64,000 nucleotides of DNA from Pyropia yezoensis (lineage: Eukaryota; Rhodophyta; Bangiophyceae; Bangiales; Bangiaceae). The notes under the pieces were generated by a model that worked only from the letters and a program-made list of their open reading frames with translations, had not been told where the DNA came from and did not search any database. The position numbers and the translations under genes are program-made. Location of the stretch: positions 9,972,375 through 10,036,374 of the forward strand of contig CM020619.1 in NCBI GenBank assembly GCA_009829735.1, in the 5' to 3' direction. Shown here in pieces: positions 20,905-30,856 of the stretch (position 1 is its first letter; every line of letters begins with the position of its first letter).

Positions 20905-21443
20905 CCGGCGGCGGCGGAGGCGCACCGGGCGCACGCGGCGGCGCTGTCGCGGGATGGCAAGATGCGGCGGGCGGAGCGGCACCTCCGCGAGGCGCTGCGG
21001 CTGCTGGGCGCGGCGCCGGGCGGTGGCGGGCTGGGGGTGGGGGGTGGTGGTGGGCGGGGGGGGGGGCGGGGGGGGATGCCGGCGGCGGCGGTGGGGGTGG
21101 CGGCGGTGGCGGCCCGGGGGGGCGCGGCAAGGGCGGCGGCGGGTGGGGGGCGCACGACGCGACCGCCGCGGACGCCGCGGCGGCCGGCGGCGGTGGTGGG
21201 GGCGGCGACGGCGGCGGGGGTGGGGGCGGTGGTGCGGCCGCGGGGGTGGTGGCGGCCAAGGGGGGGGGGCCGCCCCCGCCGGGCGGCGGCGGCGTGCCGG
21301 GCCGGTCGGCGGCCATGGCGGTGGCGACGGGGGAGACGCTGCTGGACCTGGGGGTGGTGCTCGACTGCCAGCGGCGGCTGGCCGAGGCGGCCGCCGCGTA
21401 CGGCGACGCGATCCGCGCGGTTGAGGGCACGGGCGGTGGGGGG
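20905..21443 (+). pseudogene. TPR-like host ORF fragment interrupted by Gypsy copy A
   Basis: Two stretches look like tetratricopeptide helices. One is at 20,905-21,016 (AEAHRAHAAALSRDGKM, then RRAERHLREALRLLG). The other is at 21,312-21,430 (GETLLDLGVVLDCQRRLAEA, then YGDAIRAVEG), which resembles kinesin-light-chain-type TPRs. They lie in different frames, separated by a long run of G-rich codons. The change of frame could be a real lesion, a small intron, or errors in homopolymers. The frame ends 14 bases after the second helix pair at the LTR of copy A. The remainder may lie beyond the N gap, but I could not identify it in the low-complexity DNA there. A host gene is plausible, not proven. 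Confidence 0.35.
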
Positions 21444-22017
21444 TGTAGCATCCCTGGCCCCGACTTGGCGCCGACCCGGGACTGCAACCAGAGGGCACCA
21501 GGTGCCAGAACACGCCCGCCGTGTGGCGATGGTTGGCGGCCGTGGCCCGTGCCCGGCACTGGGATGCGGTGGACTACGCTATCCACACGCGAGAGAGGGA
21601 TTTCTGATGTGTTTTTGCATATTTGTGAGGGACTTGATTTGAGAGAATTTGAGTGTGAGATTAGTGAGTGGGAATAGAATTAGTAGTGATAGTGGCCCCC
21701 GACCTGACGAGGTTAGACTCGGGTCGGGGCCACTCGGGGTTATGGGGGGGGGCTACCGGGCCAACGTGCCGGGGTTCCCCCAGATGCACGTTAAGAGGGA
21801 CAGCGAGGCGCCCTCGGCCCGCGCCCTCAGGGAAAAAGACAACTGCGCGTTTGCTTTCCTCTTCCCCGTGTGCACTACCGTGCGTATCTGTTTGCTCTGC
21901 GAGCAGGCACGTGAGGCAACAGGCATACCATTCTCGTAGTTCCCCTTTCTGCGTTACCTGTCCCTTTCCCCCGAGGGATATTGACACGTGTCTGAGAGGA
22001 TCGAGTTTTATACCACA
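21444..22017 (+). repeat. 5' LTR of Gypsy copy A
   Basis: 574 bp, beginning TGTAGCATCCCTGG and ending GAGTTTTATACCACA, with canonical TG...CA ends. The same sequence occurs at four more places as the LTRs of copies B and C. Inside is a strong inverted repeat, AGTGGCCCCCGACC ... GGTCGGGGCCACT (about 21,691-21,734), with a 17-base loop and one unpaired C. Confidence 0.95.
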
Positions 22018-22021
22018 TATT

Positions 22022-22040
22022 TGGTGGAGCAGCAGGGGAT
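22022..22040 (+). other. Primer-binding site of copy A
   Basis: Four bases after the LTR, TGGTGGAGCAGCAGGGGAT would pair with a tRNA 3' end reading ATCCCCTGCTGCTCCACCA. This has CCA, an A discriminator base, a 7-base acceptor strand and the T-stem C61 in the right places. The same 19 bases at the same 4-base spacing occur in copies B (55,133-55,151) and C (60,931-60,949). I could not assign the amino acid because no such tRNA gene is in the window. Confidence 0.7.
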
Positions 22041-22226
22041 TGGAGTGTTTGAGAAGAGACATTTGGGAGCAGCGGTTGCGTTGTTCCTATTCTGTCTTTT
22101 TCTGTGGTTTGGGAATTATTTGCACCCGTTCACGGGAACCCCATTCCTGGCTCTCCAACCCCTCTCTTGTGGTCTTGCGATCTTTGGACACGCAGGTAAC
22201 TGGACTGTGGCTGTCAAGAGACCAAC

Positions 22227-23987
22227 ATGGCTCCCCTCCCTGGCACGACGGTGCCCGAAGGGGTAGACCCCGCGTCCCTTGACGCATCCCTGGTCACCGC
22301 GGGGGACGGTGCCCAACCCGGCGTTCTCCCTACGGGTGAAGCAGACCTGGGCGTGACATCCGGTAGTGGACTGGAGTCTACAGGCGGCCAAGTACCGCCT
22401 GCTCCCGTTCCTCCGGCTGTTCCTCCTGTGGGAGCCACCCCGGGGTCAACGGCGTTTGAGTCCGCTCGCAGCAGACGTCTCCCTCCTGTCGGTTCTACTC
22501 TTCAACCTCCAGGGATAGCCCCTGGTGTGTTTACTCCTGGACCCACACATGGCAGCTGGGTGTATACACCTCTTCCTGTGGGCACTAGCAGTGCCAGAGG
22601 CACCGCTATGACTGGTTCTACGGGTCTTCCTGAGACTTCGACTCCTGGGACCGGCCAAGCTTTTCCTCCCCTTGCGTCCTATGGGGCGGGGAGCTCCAAG
22701 ACCGGTGACCGGAGCAGCCGTAGGCGTCGGCGTCGTCGCCGCCGCTCTAGCACCAGCGAGACCAGTTCCTCCAGCTCTGAGGAGGGATATGACTGGGATG
22801 CATCTCCCGGTCCTACCCGGCGCAGGCTAGTCGAGTTCGACTTCCCTGCCCACCAAGTGGGAGATGCCACCCTGAACAAGGTCACGTATTGGGGTAACTA
22901 CCGGCTGGAGAACCAAGACCAAGGTTACACCCGGAAGATGGCCAAGAAGATGGCATCCCTGAACCGGCGAATGCAGCCGAGCTTTGGGGGGCATCCTAAG
23001 TTTTCCGGGAAGAGACCGGCGCTTATCTTTGCCTTCCTGCGCCGGTTTGTCAAGGCATGCAATGACAACGATGTGTCCGAGGGCAAGGCTCTCTATCTCC
23101 TGGTTAACTTCATGACCGGAGAAGCGGAACAGCGGTTTGCACAGGTTCTACCAGACTCTGCCGGGCACATTGTTGGACGTACCGTCGCGAGTTATCCGGA
23201 GGCGGTCAACTGGCTCCTGTCCAACTACGCAGACGCGGACTCCCTGCGTAAGGCAGTCGGTAGGCTGAACCGGGCAACCATGGAGAGACAAGAGACTCCA
23301 GAGGCGTTCGCCCGTCGTGTCCGGGAGATGAGCGATGCTTGTGGCAACGTTTACCCTGAGGACAGGCTCAAGATGATCTTCTCGGAGGGGCTTCCTGAAT
23401 ATCTTCAAGTGGATGCGGAGAACTACAACCAGGAACATCAAGAACATACCTTCCAGCAGTTGATGGCCTATACCCAGGGCAAGCACCGGCAAGCCAAGGC
23501 CCTCCAGGCTCCTATGGTATCAACCCCCAAGCCGTTGTCGCGAGTTCGTCCCGGACCCGACAAGTATAAGGGAGGTGATAACCCTGTACCGGTACTCGCA
23601 GTTGGCGAGGCCTCACCCATGGAGTCAAGGGACAAGTGGGGCGGCTTCGTTTCTAAGGAGCAACCTTCCCTGGTCGCCCCCAAGCAGATCAGGAACCAGC
23701 GGTTCCGGTCTTGCTGGCTGTGCCAGAAGGAGGATCATATGTCCTACCAGTGCCCGACCATTCCCGAGGATCTCCAGGAGAAACTCAAGCGTCAAGGACT
23801 GGTGTTTGCAAAGGCGGTCAACTGGGCTGACCGGCGGGCACCCTCCAAGATGGACAAGGCACAGGTACATGCCATCCGAGTGGCAACCTTACAGAGCATC
23901 ACGGAGGCTCTGGCAAGGGAAGCTCCTACGGACTTTGACCTGGAGACCGAAACCTCTAAGGACTCCTCGGAGCCGGGAAACGAGTAG
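22227..23987 (+). CDS. gag: gag of Gypsy copy A
   Basis: 586-codon structural protein forming the virus-like particle. The N-terminus is Pro/Gly/Thr-rich and disordered. A run of arginines followed by a Ser/Glu stretch lies near residues 158-185. A capsid-like helical region (about 230-440) includes FLRRFVKACNDNDVSEGKAL and VREMSDACGNVYPEDRLKMI, as in the retrotransposon-gag family. A CCHC knuckle (CWLCQKEDHMSYQC) lies near residues 497-510 for RNA binding. The chosen Met follows the roughly 210-base leader after the LTR and is conserved in all three copies. The protein is nearly identical in A, B and C. pol lies downstream in a different frame in every copy, so that layout is inherent to the family. 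Confidence 0.9.
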   Translation: MAPLPGTTVPEGVDPASLDASLVTAGDGAQPGVLPTGEADLGVTSGSGLESTGGQVPPAPVPPAVPPVGATPGSTAFESARSRRLPPVGSTLQPPGIAPGVFTPGPTHGSWVYTPLPVGTSSARGTAMTGSTGLPETSTPGTGQAFPPLASYGAGSSKTGDRSSRRRRRRRRRSSTSETSSSSSEEGYDWDASPGPTRRRLVEFDFPAHQVGDATLNKVTYWGNYRLENQDQGYTRKMAKKMASLNRRMQPSFGGHPKFSGKRPALIFAFLRRFVKACNDNDVSEGKALYLLVNFMTGEAEQRFAQVLPDSAGHIVGRTVASYPEAVNWLLSNYADADSLRKAVGRLNRATMERQETPEAFARRVREMSDACGNVYPEDRLKMIFSEGLPEYLQVDAENYNQEHQEHTFQQLMAYTQGKHRQAKALQAPMVSTPKPLSRVRPGPDKYKGGDNPVPVLAVGEASPMESRDKWGGFVSKEQPSLVAPKQIRNQRFRSCWLCQKEDHMSYQCPTIPEDLQEKLKRQGLVFAKAVNWADRRAPSKMDKAQVHAIRVATLQSITEALAREAPTDFDLETETSKDSSEPGNE

Positions 23988-24115
23988 GGCAGGCGCTCTC
24001 CCCAAGTGTCTTCCCGAATCTCCAACGGCAGGGTACTTCTACCTGTTCTCCCCTTGCGTGCCGGGAGAAAGGACGGCAGTTACCTGCTCAACCGGTAGCC
24101 GCCTGGACACCCTGT

Positions 24116-27100
24116 TTGTTCAAGGGGACCTTGCTCGTCCTGCGTAAGGAAAACCTCAAGATTAATGCTCGTATGCGTGTGGGGGATAGCCTCCCCCAAG
24201 CTGTTACGCCGGTGGTCGACACGGGAGCCGGACCAAGCGTCATCACTGAGAACCTGTTACCTCCGGGCTGGCGTCGACATGCCTGGAGAGCGCCTACCAA
24301 GACCCGGATTGTAGACGCATCAGGTCAAACCCTACGACCGCTTGGCCGTCTTCCCGTCGCCATCTATGTCAACAATGAACCAATGCTTTTTCCCTTTCTA
24401 GTAGTCAAGACCTTATCAGTCCCCCTCATCCTAGGCTGGGACTTCCAGAAGCAGCATGTCAAGAGCATCCTACCCGGAGAAGGAAAGGTGCAGTTCAACC
24501 ATGGGTTTGTGTCACCAGTGCTGGAGCACCTGGACACCAAGGTTCGTGTGGCCAAGAACCAGAAGGAACGCATCCCACCCTCTACCTTGACCCTCATCAA
24601 ACCGGTGCTCCTACCTCCTCGCTCGGAGACCAAGGTTCGAGTCACGACCCGGACTGCAGGTCAATGCCTGATCTACGGACGCAAGGAATTTCTGGCGAAA
24701 CACCGATTATACCTAGCCCACGGACACCACAAGAAGGTGGAGAGGCACACCCCGTTCTCGGTGCTGATCGTCAACGTGAGCCGGAAGCCAATAACCCTCG
24801 CCAAGGGCACTCGAGTTGGTACAGCAGAGCCTTACCGGGGGTCCGCCCGCGCTATGAGCAAGGAAGACCTCTTCAACCTGCAACAAGAGCTGGCATCCAA
24901 CTTGACGGCCTTAGACGTATCTCCGGAACAAGAGCAGGCTGGCCGTACTACTCCGAAGCCCGAACAAGCACCGCCCGGGATGCCGAAGGTCAACCAAGAA
25001 AACGTCCCTCTCGACTTGAAGGAGGCACTGGAGAAGCTTCTCCAGGAACATCGGCACCTGTGGTCCGGAGAGCTGGGCAAGATGGACGCCACCCTACACC
25101 GGATTCAACTCAAGCCAGATGCCAAACCAGTGCACATGCACCCATACCGGGCTGGACCTCATCGCCGGGATGAGATTGAGAAGCAGGTTAACAAGATGCT
25201 CAAGATGGATGTTATCGAGCCGTCTGATGGCGAGTGGGCTTTCCCGGTGGTAGTCGTCCCGAAACCTGGCGGTCACTTCCGTTTCTGCGTTGACTACAGA
25301 CGCCTGAACGAGATGACAGTCAAGGATGTATACCCGATACCCCGGATGGATGATTGCCTCGACTTTCTTGGTGATGCCACCCTCTTCTCGACGCTGGATT
25401 GTAATGCCGGTTACTGGCAGATCCCTCTGGCTGACGAGGACAAGGACAAGACTACCTTCACGTGCCACATGGGACTGTTCCGGTGCAAGCGTCTCCCTTT
25501 TGGTCTCACTAATGCTCCGGCAACCTTCCAGAGAGCCATCGACATCATCCTGTCGGGGCTAAGGTGGAGAACATGTTTGGTCTACCTGGACGACATCATT
25601 GTTTTCTCCAAGACCCCAGCGGAACACCTGGAGCACCTTCGAGAGGTCCTGGCCCTCCTGTCCAAGGCTGGAGTTACCCTCAAGGCCGAGAAGTGCCACC
25701 TGTTTGAGACTGAGGTGGAGTACCTGGGGCACGTGCTGAGTCCGGGGGAGCTCCGAGTCAATGAGAAGAACATCAAGGCCCTCCGGCATGCACGGCAACC
25801 TAAAACCCAGACGGAACTCAAGAGCTTCCTGGGTATGTGCAACGTCTACCGCCGGTTCGTACGAGACTACGCTCTGATTGCCCGGCCCTTGACCAAGCTT
25901 ACTAGCAAGAAGCTTCCAGCACAACTCCCGGTGTTCGACGAGAAGCAGACAGCAGCCTTCGAAGAGCTCAAGAAGCGCCTGACCACCACTCCAGTACTGG
26001 CGTTACCCAAGCGGGAGGGTCAGTTTGTTCTGGAGACTGACGCCTGTGGCGTCCAGGTGGGGTGCTCACTACTCCAGCAGCAACCTGATGGGCACTTCCT
26101 CCCGATAGGCTACTACAGTCGCGTCTTGACTCCAGCCGAGAAGAACTATTCCACGACCGAGCGCGAGTGCTTGGCGGTCGTCTGGGCTTGCTTCCTGTTA
26201 CGTCCATATCTTGAAGGACAAGAGTTCCTCATCCGGACGGACCACGCCAGTCTAAGGTGGCTGCTATGCATGGACAGCAGTCAAGGAAGGGTCGCCCGGT
26301 GGCGCCTACGCCTTTCGGAGTTCAAGTACAAGGTGTGCACCAGAGCAGGGAGGGAGCACCACTGCGCCGACACCATGTCCCGGCTGGAGACTCCTGCAAC
26401 CGATACCGGTCCTATCCCGGAGGAAATACCTTGCTTCATCCTCCCGAATGTCGGACGTGGCTGGCACGCTCCCCTGTACGAGACACCTGACGCTCATCAA
26501 CCGGTAACCATTCACCGGATGCTGGAGGCACAATTGACGGACCCTCAATGCTTGGAGCTTCGCCACCAAATGGACCTGAACCGGAACAGTCGCTTCTCCG
26601 AGTCTACAGACGGACTCCTGGTACGGGTGTCACCCTTCGATGGGGCAACTCAAGTCTACGTACCCCGGAGCCTACGGACTGACATCCTACGCCTGGAGCA
26701 CTCGTCTCCCCAGGCCGGGCATCCTGGTATCAATCGGATGTATGCTTCCATGAGACGACATTATTACTGGGAAACCATGGCCAGTGACGTCCATAAGTGC
26801 CTGGAGGCTTGTATTTCTTGTGCAAGGAACCGGTTGTCCCAGAGGAAGAAGACTTCTAAGCTACGCCTATTCCCTGCGGCGGAGCCCTTTGCAAGCTTAA
26901 GCATGGACATCCTGGGGCCCCTACCTGAGACCTCCAGTGGCAACATATACCTGCTCATCATTTGTGACCGGTTCTCCAAGTTCACTCGAGCAATCCCGTT
27001 GAGAACCATCACGGCTCTGGATGTCACGTCGGCCTTCTGCGAGTACTGGATAGCTGCCTACGGCCCTCCAGACTCCGTCTTAACCGACAACGGTCCCCAG

Positions 27101-28075
27101 TTTGCATCCCTGTTCTTCCAAGGAGTCTGTGACCTGATGGGCATCAAGAACTTGTACACCACGACGTACCACCCTCAAACGAACGGCCAGGTGGAACGAT
27201 TCAACCGGACCCTAGTGGACATGCTACGGCACTACGTGGAGGAGCACCAAGAAGACTGGGACGAGCTCCTGGCTGTCCTCACTCTAGCCTACAACTCCCG
27301 AGTTCACCGGACAACGGGAGTCGCACCACTCGACTTTGTCACCCCGAGGCGGCTGACCAACTTCTCCCTGGAAAGAATACCGGATGGTCTCCAGCCTGCA
27401 CTGAAGTCAGGTCCCAAGGCAAAGGATGAGTTCCTGGAACAACTAAAGCTCCTGCTCCCAAGAGTCAAGGAGTCAATTTCAAAGACCCAGGAGCGATACA
27501 AGCGGGACTATGACAAGGGTGTCCGGGAAAAGAACAAGGAACTGGGTGGTGGCGACTGGGTTTTTGTGGACAACCATAGCAAGACCCGGGGGAAGCTGGA
27601 CTCTAAGACGGATGGACCTTATGAGATTCTCAATACGGATGGCTGGACCTTCCTTCTAGACGTGGATGGCTCTCCGTACCGGGTGAGCAGCGACCATGTC
27701 ACCCGAGCTCCACCGCCAAGCCAACGGGACTTGACCCGGCGTAAGCGGACTGCGATACCCTGGCTATCCCAAGAAGAAGGTCGGGAATTTGTCTACGTCA
27801 AGTTTGTCGACCATGCCTGGAGAGATGGACGCCTGTACCTGCGAGTACGCTGGTTCGGTTTCAACCCGGCAGATGATACATGGGAACCCTCAAACCGGCT
27901 ACCCATCGCGGACGTCTGTGCCTACACGCGACGGAACGGGATTGAGGGCACTCCCGTGGCCAGAGCCGGCAAGATTCTGGAGTCGGACACGGAGGAGGAC
28001 CAAGAGGACGGGGCCAACCAAGACCCTCGGGACGAGACGAGCTCATCCGCAACGGATGCGGAACAAGAGGATTGA
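24116..28075 (+). CDS. pol: pol of Gypsy copy A (PR-RT-RH-IN-chromodomain)
   Basis: 1,319 codons. Aspartic protease has DTGAGPSV at residue 35. RT has FCVDYRRLNE and YLDD at about 490-493. RNase H starts at TDACG (Asp 642), with TERECLAVVWA following. Integrase has a zinc region with a CISC pair, and its catalytic triad sits in MDILGPLP (Asp 931), LTDNGPQF (Asp 991) and GQVERFN (Glu 1027), giving 35 residues between the last two, as is usual. A chromodomain covers about 1,219-1,275 (LYLRVRWFGFNPADDTWEPS). The C-terminal tail is acidic. The order PR-RT-RH-IN-CHD identifies a Ty3/Gypsy chromovirus. The frame is open throughout, suggesting recent activity. Confidence 0.93.
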   Translation: MFKGTLLVLRKENLKINARMRVGDSLPQAVTPVVDTGAGPSVITENLLPPGWRRHAWRAPTKTRIVDASGQTLRPLGRLPVAIYVNNEPMLFPFLVVKTLSVPLILGWDFQKQHVKSILPGEGKVQFNHGFVSPVLEHLDTKVRVAKNQKERIPPSTLTLIKPVLLPPRSETKVRVTTRTAGQCLIYGRKEFLAKHRLYLAHGHHKKVERHTPFSVLIVNVSRKPITLAKGTRVGTAEPYRGSARAMSKEDLFNLQQELASNLTALDVSPEQEQAGRTTPKPEQAPPGMPKVNQENVPLDLKEALEKLLQEHRHLWSGELGKMDATLHRIQLKPDAKPVHMHPYRAGPHRRDEIEKQVNKMLKMDVIEPSDGEWAFPVVVVPKPGGHFRFCVDYRRLNEMTVKDVYPIPRMDDCLDFLGDATLFSTLDCNAGYWQIPLADEDKDKTTFTCHMGLFRCKRLPFGLTNAPATFQRAIDIILSGLRWRTCLVYLDDIIVFSKTPAEHLEHLREVLALLSKAGVTLKAEKCHLFETEVEYLGHVLSPGELRVNEKNIKALRHARQPKTQTELKSFLGMCNVYRRFVRDYALIARPLTKLTSKKLPAQLPVFDEKQTAAFEELKKRLTTTPVLALPKREGQFVLETDACGVQVGCSLLQQQPDGHFLPIGYYSRVLTPAEKNYSTTERECLAVVWACFLLRPYLEGQEFLIRTDHASLRWLLCMDSSQGRVARWRLRLSEFKYKVCTRAGREHHCADTMSRLETPATDTGPIPEEIPCFILPNVGRGWHAPLYETPDAHQPVTIHRMLEAQLTDPQCLELRHQMDLNRNSRFSESTDGLLVRVSPFDGATQVYVPRSLRTDILRLEHSSPQAGHPGINRMYASMRRHYYWETMASDVHKCLEACISCARNRLSQRKKTSKLRLFPAAEPFASLSMDILGPLPETSSGNIYLLIICDRFSKFTRAIPLRTITALDVTSAFCEYWIAAYGPPDSVLTDNGPQFASLFFQGVCDLMGIKNLYTTTYHPQTNGQVERFNRTLVDMLRHYVEEHQEDWDELLAVLTLAYNSRVHRTTGVAPLDFVTPRRLTNFSLERIPDGLQPALKSGPKAKDEFLEQLKLLLPRVKESISKTQERYKRDYDKGVREKNKELGGGDWVFVDNHSKTRGKLDSKTDGPYEILNTDGWTFLLDVDGSPYRVSSDHVTRAPPPSQRDLTRRKRTAIPWLSQEEGREFVYVKFVDHAWRDGRLYLRVRWFGFNPADDTWEPSNRLPIADVCAYTRRNGIEGTPVARAGKILESDTEEDQEDGANQDPRDETSSSATDAEQED

Positions 28076-28220
28076 GAAGAAGGGAACGGGTATATCAAGG
28101 AGAACACGCAATGCAAGCATGGAACAATCAAGGAAACCAAGCACCCGCTCGAGCAACCCTTCTCTCCGCCTCTTCCCTCCTCGCTTCTCCCAAGACCCTC
28201 ACCCTCCTTGCCTCCAACTA

Positions 28221-30334
28221 CTACTCTCGGCGCGGACGCTGAGCCGAGGGAGTGTCCTCCGGCGCTGCCTCCGCGGTACGACGGGAACCGGAGGAAGACG
28301 GGATGACGTAGTGCGGTGGACGCGGCGCATCCCGGTATGACGCCATCGGAGTAGTACCAGTAGTTGCCGGTGGCTCCCGCTCATCCAGATATGTCCGTCG
28401 GCGCCGCTGGAAGCCCGTGAAGGTCTCTGACCACTGCTGGGCCAAGCCATGCCGCGTCAAAGTCGTCAGAAGTTCGCCAACCACCGGGTTGTTCGACATC
28501 TGGCCGCTGTCCGCGCAAGCAAACACCCGGTCGACCACGTCGTTCAAGACACTGGCGTAAGTGCCCAGCACCAGGGAGGACCCGACGCCTTCAACCTGCA
28601 CCGGAAGACGACCCAGCTGGTCTTCAATCATGCCGACGTCGTACTGGTCGCATGTTGGACCACCTTGGTTCAGGTACCAGTCAGGCACCCGGAAGCGGGT
28701 AAGGCGCAGAGTCGGCGCCGGAATCTCGAACCGGCCCGAGGATGACACTACCGGACGGTCCACAACGGCCCCCGAGACCGGAGTACCCAACTCCAGCGGA
28801 GGCACAGCGCCGCCGGCGTTGGAAGAAGGCGTCCGGGGTAGAGCGACCGGAGTAGTCGGCGACCGCACGGCCACTCCCAGACTCGCCGCAGACAAGCGCG
28901 GTGCCGGAGGAGCTTGAAGTACCGGCACAGCAGGAACAGGGCGCGGACGCGCCGGTGACGGTTCAGGCGAGGCAACCGGGGCGACAGGGGCAACAGGAGG
29001 AAGCGGAGCCGCCGCAGACGCCCGACCGACCGCCGCGGCCCATCCCGACTCCTGCACCGGCGGCCCAACTGGCAGAAGATCAAGGGCGGCCGGAGCAGGA
29101 AAGCTACCTAGCTGCGGCCACGCCGGAAGCGGCGTCGCCAGCTGCACCTTAGCCGGAGAAGACTGGTAGACCACCTGCGCCCAACCGTAGCCATCCCGAC
29201 GCGGGCGGTTCTGTCGGCAATCGCGTTCAAGAAGCTCCGGTCATGCACCGGTACCAGACGCCGGAAGTCGATCATCGCCTGAAAAGAGCTCCTTGTACTC
29301 CTCGTCCTCGCTGCACAGGAAGTCGACGGTCAACTTGTCGACAATCCAGACATCAGGAGGTCGGGGAGAAACCAAAGCCGGTTGGACACCAAGACCTCGT
29401 GAAGCCAGTGTTGGCCGCCAAGACTGTCATCTCGGACGTGTACATCATGTACGGGATTGAGTGGAAGAAGCCCTTGATCGACGCCTGAGTCAAGGCGTCC
29501 AAGAAGTACCAGGTGCAAGGGATGCTGGAAGGAGCAAACCCGACCGGGATCTCGACTTCCTGCTGCTGCGGGATGACCTTGGGGTAGTATGCCGCCCGGT
29601 TAGCCTTGTCCAGCTTCCAGAACTCCTGGTGGTTGCAGCTCACAAGGAAGTCACGCTGACGCCCGCGTCGCTCACCCTGCTCCCGTGCCGGCGACAACTT
29701 GGAGTATTTCCGGGTCAAGAAAGGCGGCTCCAGAGCGACCATGCTCGGACGGGGGTCGCAGTTCAAGCTTCCCGACCCCTTGAGCGCCTCGTCCCAGACC
29801 TTGAGCGCCCGGTGGACGTACCCTTCCTCCTCCGGCCACCGGAGAACGGACGCGGACACGCGACGCTCGGTCAAGGGTAGATCCAGTACCAGCGCGAAGG
29901 GGAGATCCTCCAGACGAGCAACCCAAGAGGAACCCGAGAAGCTCTGGAGCGGTCTTGTGCCAGGCGCATCTGGTCCGCCGTATGAAGACGTGCCTTGTCC
30001 ATCTCGGTCAAGACCCCGCGCTGGAGTTCCTTGCGCCAGAGGTCCATGCAATCCTGCTGGCACTGGGCCGCGCCGGCGTTGCCGACCACCGTGGAGTAAC
30101 GCCGGGCCGCCAGAGGGTCCTGCCCAAGGAGCATCTCCGGGAGACCCTCCGGGGGGGCCTCGACCGGGTGCATCGCGGAAGCCGGGGGAACTCGATCCGT
30201 CCCCGCCGTGGCGACCGGCGCCGGCACCGACATCCGAGGAACCGGAGGCAGGAGAGGGGCACGACGACCCGAGTTCTCCTCCGCAACACTCGCCGCCGGA
30301 ACCACGGGCCCAGCTGGATCTCGGAACTGGACAT
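28221..30334 (-). pseudogene. Antisense ORF region of Gypsy copy A
   Basis: Counterpart of the 705-codon antisense ORF of copies B and C, in the same position between pol and the 3' LTR and convergent with pol. Sequence similarity to B is very high along the whole length. In this copy it looks broken in about two or three places and is therefore a fossil, although gag and pol of the same copy remain open. Function unknown. Confidence 0.85.
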
Positions 30335-30356
30335 ACCGTCCAGACTCCGGGGAACG

Positions 30357-30856
30357 NNNNNNNNNNNNNNNNNNNNNNNNNNNNNNNNNNNNNNNNNNNN
30401 NNNNNNNNNNNNNNNNNNNNNNNNNNNNNNNNNNNNNNNNNNNNNNNNNNNNNNNNNNNNNNNNNNNNNNNNNNNNNNNNNNNNNNNNNNNNNNNNNNNN
30501 NNNNNNNNNNNNNNNNNNNNNNNNNNNNNNNNNNNNNNNNNNNNNNNNNNNNNNNNNNNNNNNNNNNNNNNNNNNNNNNNNNNNNNNNNNNNNNNNNNNN
30601 NNNNNNNNNNNNNNNNNNNNNNNNNNNNNNNNNNNNNNNNNNNNNNNNNNNNNNNNNNNNNNNNNNNNNNNNNNNNNNNNNNNNNNNNNNNNNNNNNNNN
30701 NNNNNNNNNNNNNNNNNNNNNNNNNNNNNNNNNNNNNNNNNNNNNNNNNNNNNNNNNNNNNNNNNNNNNNNNNNNNNNNNNNNNNNNNNNNNNNNNNNNN
30801 NNNNNNNNNNNNNNNNNNNNNNNNNNNNNNNNNNNNNNNNNNNNNNNNNNNNNNNN
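30357..30856. other. Assembly gap of exactly 500 N
   Basis: A run of 500 N, probably a placeholder of fixed size. The missing 3' end of copy A (about 180 bp of internal DNA plus a 574-bp LTR) would not fit in 500 bases, so the true distance is likely larger. Any reading frame drawn across it is artificial. Confidence 0.95.

Larger units (their letters stand above)
21444..30356 (+). mobile_element. Ty3/Gypsy chromovirus copy A (3' end lost in assembly gap)
   Basis: Same family as copies B and C. It has a 574-bp 5' LTR, primer-binding site, gag, pol and an antisense ORF, ending in the N run at 30,357. By comparison with B, only about 180 bp of internal sequence, including the polypurine tract, plus the 3' LTR are missing. 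Gag and pol are open and nearly identical in protein sequence to copy B, so the copy is young. The antisense region looks broken in about two or three places. The left flank is the TPR-like ORF. The target duplication cannot be checked. Confidence 0.93.
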
